Positions 59,675 to 64,000 of a stretch of 64,000 nucleotides of DNA are shown one piece after another. The position numbers were made by a program, and so were the translations under genes. The DNA lies in NCBI GenBank assembly GCA_043101615.1, contig JBICID010000089.1:36438-100437 (forward strand), read 5' to 3'. The DNA comes from JBLHKT01 sp043101615 (lineage in GTDB: Bacteria; Planctomycetota; Phycisphaerae; Phycisphaerales; UBA1924). The notes below the pieces were generated by a model. The model was not told where the DNA came from. It searched no databases and saw only the letters and a list, made by a program, of their open reading frames with translations. The stretch's first letter is position 1; every line of letters begins with the position of its first letter.

Positions 59675-60622
59675 TCAGAGGGAGTCGTCGTCGGTGGAGA
59701 CGGTGACGCGGACGTCGCCGTGGCTGGTGAGGGCCTGGGACTTGCCGCCCTCGCCGAGCCGGACGCTGGCGTTGTCCTTGCCCCCGACGCGCAGCGTCTG
59801 TCCGGACCCGGAGTAGCCGATGAAGCGGGTGTTCCCGAAGTCGGTGTCCATGTCCAGCGAGCCGGTCAGGGCCTTCCCGGCCTGCACGTGCACGTCTCCG
59901 AAGTCGGTGACCGCGACGAACGGGCCGGGGTTGTCGGGTGTCAGGATCAGGTCGATGTCGCCGTGGGCGGTGCGGGCCTCGACCACGCCGGCGAGGTGCT
60001 CGCCCCGGATGTCCCCGAAATCGGACTCGAGGGTCGCCGGCCCTGCGATGCGGTACACGTCGATGTCGCCGTGGTCGGTCACGATCACGGCCTCGGGCGC
60101 GTCGATCGCGTAGACCTTGACGTCGCCGAAGCTGGACTCGCAGCGGACGACTCCGGTGGCGCCCGAGACCTCGATGTCGCCGAAGTCGGTCAGCACGGTG
60201 GCCCCCGCGATCTCGGGCAGGCGGACCACGTACCCCACGCCCTCTCCCCGCTTCTCGCGTCGCCCGCCGGGCCAGCGCTCCTCGACCGTGAAGCCGGCGT
60301 CGGTCCAGCGCGTCTCGAACTCCACCAGGGCCGGTCGCTCCTCGTCCTGGGACGAGGCCACCGCCAGCAGGTAGGCCCGCTCGGGCGCCTGGCTCCCGTG
60401 GTGCTTGGTTGCCCACGACGGGGCGGGCTGTCCGACTTCGGCGACGTCCAGGTCGCCGAAGTTCGTCGACAGCGTCACGTGGTGGGCGCCGGGTGGCGGG
60501 TCCAGCGGGATCATGTGGGCGTGGTGGTACGACTGGTTCCACGAGGAGTGCCCGCACGCCCCGAGCAGGGCGACGGGGGCGACGAGGAACAGGCCTGCGG
60601 CACGGGTCATCTGGCGGGTCAT
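59675..60622 (-). CDS. DUF4097-like lipoprotein with FGDI repeats
   Basis: 315 residues. Signal with lipobox PVALLGAC (Cys24 or so). The mature part is a run of short beta strands of the form TDFGDIEVSG, SSFGDVKVY, SDFGDIRGEH, TAHGDIDLIL, TDFGDVHVQAG and TDFGNTRFIG, six to eight copies of about 20 residues (about 140-300). This looks like a right-handed beta helix or adhesin-like DUF4097 module. The DNA shows the same repeat (ATGTCGCCGAAGTCGG-like). Start M at 60622 chosen from the signal. Role in the tryptophan unit unclear. Confidence 0.7.
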   Translation of the reverse strand: MTRQMTRAAGLFLVAPVALLGACGHSSWNQSYHHAHMIPLDPPPGAHHVTLSTNFGDLDVAEVGQPAPSWATKHHGSQAPERAYLLAVASSQDEERPALVEFETRWTDAGFTVEERWPGGRREKRGEGVGYVVRLPEIAGATVLTDFGDIEVSGATGVVRCESSFGDVKVYAIDAPEAVIVTDHGDIDVYRIAGPATLESDFGDIRGEHLAGVVEARTAHGDIDLILTPDNPGPFVAVTDFGDVHVQAGKALTGSLDMDTDFGNTRFIGYSGSGQTLRVGGKDNASVRLGEGGKSQALTSHGDVRVTVSTDDDSL

Positions 60623-60833
60623 AGCGGCGCTCCGATCGGGTCTGGTGGTCGTGTCGGCGTGCTGGGATCCGGCGGCGGGAGCCAACGGGGGCGTTGAGAT
60701 TGTTCCGGAGGACAGGGATGCCCGTTTCACGCTCGCCCGGCGATCTGCGAGTTTTTTCGCGCCGTTTGCACCCGTTTCGCGCCGACCGGCCCCTGCGGAT
60801 CGTGCCGTGCGGGGGCCGCGGGCGGACACGGGA
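60623..60833. other. spacer between tdo and the DUF4097-like gene
   Basis: 211 bases with no gene and no clear promoter. Confidence 0.4.
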
Positions 60834-61718
60834 TCAGAGGTGGGTCCGGACCGTCCACAGCTCTGGGAAGAACCGGTGATCGATCATCTTGCGGAGGAAG
60901 CTCACGCCGGACGAGCCCCCCGTCCCGGTCTTGTACCCGATGATCCGCTCCACCACCTTCATGTGCCGGAAGCGCCACAGCGAGAACTGCTCGCCCACGT
61001 CGACCAGTTTCTCGGCCATCTCGTAGGCGTCCCAGTGCTCGTCCGGGTGGGTGTAGATCTCCCGGAAGACCTCCACCACGCCCTCGTGCGGGGCGTGGGC
61101 GGTCCGCACGGGGCGCTCGAGCACCTCGCGCGGGACCGCGAACCCCTTGCCCGCCAGGTGCCTCAGGAACACGTCGTACACGCTCGGCTCGTCCAGGGCC
61201 CGGTTCAGCTCTGCGCCGGCCCGCTCGTCGTGGGCGTGGACCCGCAGCATCCGCTCGTCCTTGTTGCCCAGCAGGAACTCGACCACGCGGTACTGCACGC
61301 TCTGGAAGCCCGAGCCCGAGCCCAGCACGTCCCGGAACTGGGTGTACTCGCTGGGCGTGAGCGTCGCCAGCACGTCCCACTGGTGGATCAGCAGGGCCAT
61401 GACGTGCTTGACGCGCGCGAGGATCTTGAAGCTGGTCCCGAGGTCTCCCTCGCCCACGGCCTGGTTCGCCGCTCGCAGCTCGTGGATCATCAGCTTGAGC
61501 CACAGCTCGGTCGCCTGGTGGATGACGATGAAGAGCATCTCGTCGTGGTGGACGGGCCTGGAGAGCGGCCGCTGGGCGCTGAGCAGGTCGTCGAGCCCGA
61601 GGTAGCGCGAGTAGGTCATCTCCCCGCCCAGGTCGGTCTTGAGGGTGGGCTCGAACTCGCGTGGCGACGAGGGCTGGTTCGGGGGCGAGGGGGAGCCTGG
61701 AGGTGGGGAATCGGGCAT
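60834..61718 (-). CDS. kynA: tryptophan 2,3-dioxygenase
   Basis: 294 residues. Heme enzyme that opens the indole of tryptophan to N-formylkynurenine. The active-site segment FIVIHQATELWLKLMIHEL (His near residue 64), the LTPSEYTQFRDVLGSGSGFQSVQYRVVE block and the heme-His region RFRHMKVVERIIGYKTGTGGSSGVSFLR are all present, and the protein ends normally. N-terminal 30 residues are proline-rich. ATG 61718 chosen; the longer frame reads through the divergent promoter region. First gene of the minus-strand group. Confidence 0.92.
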   Translation of the reverse strand: MPDSPPPGSPSPPNQPSSPREFEPTLKTDLGGEMTYSRYLGLDDLLSAQRPLSRPVHHDEMLFIVIHQATELWLKLMIHELRAANQAVGEGDLGTSFKILARVKHVMALLIHQWDVLATLTPSEYTQFRDVLGSGSGFQSVQYRVVEFLLGNKDERMLRVHAHDERAGAELNRALDEPSVYDVFLRHLAGKGFAVPREVLERPVRTAHAPHEGVVEVFREIYTHPDEHWDAYEMAEKLVDVGEQFSLWRFRHMKVVERIIGYKTGTGGSSGVSFLRKMIDHRFFPELWTVRTHL

Positions 61719-61809
61719 CACCCGAGTGTACGGGGCGGGCATTCTCCGGGGCGTGGCCCTACCATGCCCTTTGCCGGGCCGCGAGGGGCCCGCGGGAGGT
61801 CTCCGACTG

Positions 61810-62709
61810 ATGCAGGTCGCGTTGAGCAGTGTGGCGTACCCCGAGCTGACCCTGGGCCGGTTCATCGACGAGGCCGCCCGCATCGGCTACCACGCCGTGG
61901 AGCTCCGCACGTTCGGGACCGACTCGAACGGTCTCGCATCCGACGCGGCCCGGGCCGGGGGCGTGGGGGCGCTCTCGGGCGACCCGCTGCTGACCTCCGC
62001 TTCGAAGCTGAGGCGACTGGCGCTGGACGCGGGCCTCGAGGTGCTCTCGCTGGCGTCCTCGATCGCGTTCGACGAGCCGATCTTCCCGCCGGTGATCGGG
62101 CGTCTCCGCCCGGACCTGGAGGAGTCGGTCGCCCGGACCAAGGCCCTGGTCGAGCACGGCGCGAAGGCCCGCGTGCGTTTCGTGCGGGTGTTCGGGCACG
62201 AGGTGCAGCCCGGCGAGCCGATGAACAGGGCCCTGCGCCGCATCCTGGAGCGTCTGGACCTGGCCGCACGGACCACCCGCCACACCGGCGTCCGCCTGCT
62301 CATGGAGTCCGGGGGCTCGTTCTCGACCGCGGCCCCGCTCAGGCGGCTCGTGTCCGAGGCGTCCACGCCGAACGTGGTCGCGGCGTACAACGTCGCCGGC
62401 GCCTGGCTGTCGGGCGAGAACCCGGTGGAGGGCGTCAGCGAGCTGTGGGACCACCTCGAGGTCGTCAAGCTCTCCGACGTCCGCAACGAGGAGCCCCGGG
62501 CCCTGGGCGAGGGCGACGTGCCGGTCGCCGAGACCGTGCGGGCGCTCGCGGCACGCGGGTTCAACGGGGCGCTGGTGTACGAGCTGCCCCGCCTGTGGAC
62601 GCATCGCGACGTGGAGCCGGCCCCGCTGGTGGAGACCGCGCTGGAGCGGATCCTGACCTGGTGGGGCGAGGGGCAGCCCGCCACCCCGCGGGCCGCCGCG
62701 GCGGTGTGA
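61810..62709 (+). CDS. sugar phosphate isomerase/epimerase (xylose isomerase-like TIM barrel)
   Basis: 299 residues. MQVALSSVAYPELTLGRFIDEAARIGYHAVELR is the usual opening. Later VRFVRVFG, GVRLLMESGG, VVAAYNVAGAWL, LWDHLEVVKLSDVR and FNGALVYEL supply the strand ends with Glu/Asp/His metal ligands, though the exact set cannot be assigned. ATG 61810 has GGGAGG ahead. Divergent from tdo; overlaps queG. Confidence 0.8.
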   Translation: MQVALSSVAYPELTLGRFIDEAARIGYHAVELRTFGTDSNGLASDAARAGGVGALSGDPLLTSASKLRRLALDAGLEVLSLASSIAFDEPIFPPVIGRLRPDLEESVARTKALVEHGAKARVRFVRVFGHEVQPGEPMNRALRRILERLDLAARTTRHTGVRLLMESGGSFSTAAPLRRLVSEASTPNVVAAYNVAGAWLSGENPVEGVSELWDHLEVVKLSDVRNEEPRALGEGDVPVAETVRALAARGFNGALVYELPRLWTHRDVEPAPLVETALERILTWWGEGQPATPRAAAAV

Positions 62710-63749
62710 GCGCGCGCGACACCACCCAACGGATCCTCGACACCGCCAGACAGCGTCACGGGTTCGCCCTCGCCGGCGTCGCCTCGCTGGAGCCCTCCGC
62801 CTACGCCGACGAGTTCCACGACTGGCTGGCCCGCGGCAGGCAGGGCGAGATGGGGTACCTGGCGAAGAACCTCGACCTGCGCCTCGACCCCGCGAGCCTG
62901 CTGGCCGGGGCCCGCTCCGCGATTGTGGTGGGGGACCTGTACGCGACCCGGTCGGACAACCGGGACGCGCCCCTGGGGGCGGGCGAGGGCAGGATCGCCC
63001 GGTACGCACGCGGGCGGGACTACCACACCGTCATCAAGAAGCGTCTGCACGCGCTGGCCGACGGGCTCGCGTCGGACTTCCCGGGTGACTCGTTCCGGGC
63101 CTGCGTCGACACCGCGCCGGTGCTGGAGCGCGAGCTGGCGGCCCGGGCCGGGCTCGGCTGGACCGCGAAGCACACGCTCGTCATCCACCCGCGCGAGGGC
63201 AGCTACCTGCTGCTGGGTGTGCTGCTCACCTCGCTCGAGCTGGAGCCCAACCCGAAGCCCGAGCCGGACCACTGCGGGACGTGCACACGCTGCATCGAGG
63301 CGTGCCCGACCGACGCCATCACGCCGTACTCGGTGGACGCGACCCGCTGCCTGAGCTACCTGACCATCGAGCATCGGGGCCCGATCGAGCCGGACGCGTT
63401 CGATTTCGCGGGGTGGGTGTACGGGTGCGACGTCTGCCAGGAGGTCTGCCCGCACAATTCCGAGCGGGCGACCGGTGCGACCGTGCCGTCCGCCTACGAC
63501 GCGCGGCGCGACCGGTTCGACCTGCTGGAGGTGCTCGGCTGGAGCGAGGCCGACCGGCGGGAAGCCTTCACGACCTCGGCGATGAAGCGGGCGACGCTGG
63601 CGATGATGAAGCGGAACGCGCTGATCCTTTTGGGGCAGGGCGGGCTCGAGGGAGAAGCGCTCGCGCGGGTCCGGGCGGTCGCGGCGGACGAGTCGGAGCC
63701 CGACCTCGTGCGGGCCACGGCGCGCGAGGTCTTGGGCCGATCCGTGTGA
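62706..63749 (+). CDS. queG: epoxyqueuosine reductase QueG
   Basis: 347 residues. QueG reduces epoxyqueuosine to queuosine in tRNA, using cobalamin and two 4Fe-4S clusters. Cluster motifs CGTCTRCIEACPTDAI and CDVCQEVCPHN (about residues 188-240) are intact, with DTAPVLERELAARAGLGWTAKHT ahead. GTG start (62706) overlaps the previous stop. Followed by a REP-like, nested inverted repeat. Confidence 0.93.
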   Translation: MSARDTTQRILDTARQRHGFALAGVASLEPSAYADEFHDWLARGRQGEMGYLAKNLDLRLDPASLLAGARSAIVVGDLYATRSDNRDAPLGAGEGRIARYARGRDYHTVIKKRLHALADGLASDFPGDSFRACVDTAPVLERELAARAGLGWTAKHTLVIHPREGSYLLLGVLLTSLELEPNPKPEPDHCGTCTRCIEACPTDAITPYSVDATRCLSYLTIEHRGPIEPDAFDFAGWVYGCDVCQEVCPHNSERATGATVPSAYDARRDRFDLLEVLGWSEADRREAFTTSAMKRATLAMMKRNALILLGQGGLEGEALARVRAVAADESEPDLVRATAREVLGRSV

Positions 63750-63808
63750 GAAGACAGGTACGCGGAGGCGCAGAGGACCCGAGAGGCGCGGAGAGACTCA
63801 AGAGAAAA

Positions 63809-63835
63809 CTAGCCCCGAGGCGAGCGAGGGGTCTC
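63809..63835 (+). repeat. REP-like family 2, left copy
   Basis: CTAGCCCCGAGGCGAGCGAG-GGGTCTC. Confidence 0.65.
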
Positions 63836-63926
63836 ATGCTCATTACATTCAAGGCATTCGATGCTATTTCATGCGTCTCATTCACTCTGATTGAAATGGA
63901 GAAGCCACCATCACCAGAGGGAGTGA

Positions 63927-63954
63927 GAGACCCCTCGCTTGCGCTCGGGGCTAG
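63927..63954 (-). repeat. REP-like family 2, right inverted copy
   Basis: GAGACCCCTCGCTT-GCGCTCGGGGCTAG. It pairs with the copy at 63809 over almost its whole length. Confidence 0.65.
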
Positions 63955-64000
63955 TTGAGTGGTCTTGTCTTGTCTCCGCGCCTCTCGGGTCCTCTGCGCC

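Larger units (their letters stand above)
63767..64000. repeat. nested inverted repeat running off the window
   Basis: Outer arms GGCGCAGAGGACCCGAGAGG... (63767-63797) and its near reverse complement (63972-64000, one two-base gap). Inner arms are REP family 2 copies (63809-63835 and 63927-63954). The centre (63840-63920) is much AT-richer than the chromosome. The outer right arm probably continues beyond base 64000. Confidence 0.8.

Noticed and set aside
1..64000. CRISPR arrays, tRNA or rRNA genes
   Set aside because: No regularly spaced direct repeats and no cloverleaf or rRNA-like sequence was recognised by eye.

Overview
The window is 64 kb of very GC-rich DNA (by eye about 70 percent) from a Gram-negative bacterium, most likely a flagellated member of the Planctomycetota close to Phycisphaerales. 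This placement is an inference. It rests on a secreted protein ending in the paired calcium-loop tail CPAD-N-DG-LDNGDI-AFV, a PEP-CTERM-like anchor of the form PTPAS...RRRR, many small proteins that resemble nothing outside that group as far as I recognise, and lipid A/Kdo genes (LpxI, KdsC, LptC-like) showing a lipopolysaccharide outer membrane. I saw no rRNA, tRNA, CRISPR array, prophage or complete insertion sequence.

Region 1 (1-4.6 kb): lpxI on the minus strand faces a plus-strand run of a small Cys-rich protein, a conserved hypothetical, a LolA-like lipoprotein and an RDD-domain membrane protein. Region 2 (4.7-36 kb): one nearly unbroken plus-strand flagellar super-cluster: TPR protein, flgN-like, histidine kinase and sigma-54 activator (FlrB/FlrC type), flgB-flgC-fliE, fliF-G-H-I-J, motE-like, fliK, flgD, TIGR02530-like, flgE, flbD, motA-motB-fliL, fliN-O-P-Q-R, flhB-flhA-flhF-flhG, a small membrane protein and the flagellar sigma factor fliA. 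Good -24/-12 (sigma-54) promoters precede flgB and fliF, so a class hierarchy can be read directly: the activator next door switches on sigma-54 operons, and FliA would drive late genes. No fliM, flagellin, or P/L-ring gene is present.

Region 3 (36-46 kb): folK, a penicillin-acylase lipoprotein, a PEP-CTERM-like secreted protein, a XerC/D-type recombinase, a lipoprotein, a TolB-like propeller protein and small conserved genes. The spacers here carry a family of REP-like palindromes, including one clean inverted pair (REPIN-like). Region 4 (46-54 kb): a solitary nuoC, then a minus-strand kdsC-lptC/A-like unit in which the long periplasmic protein is split by one in-frame TAG, then scpA, a secreted dockerin-like protein and an aspartate aminotransferase. 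Region 5 (54-64 kb): rpsO-pnp, a cold-shock gene with a long structured leader, a histidine kinase, a minus-strand group with tryptophan 2,3-dioxygenase, a DUF4097-like lipoprotein and a kynureninase-like enzyme, then a sugar isomerase and queG. The right edge is a nested inverted repeat that runs off the window.

Most interesting: (1) the amber codon that splits the LptC/LptA-like protein with both halves in one frame; (2) two REP-like families placed at gene 3' ends, with one copy supplying a stop codon; (3) two sigma-54 promoters inside the flagellar cluster, one nearly leaderless; (4) the fliM-less fliL-fliN junction; (5) poly-C tracts right after the stop codons of three minus-strand genes.
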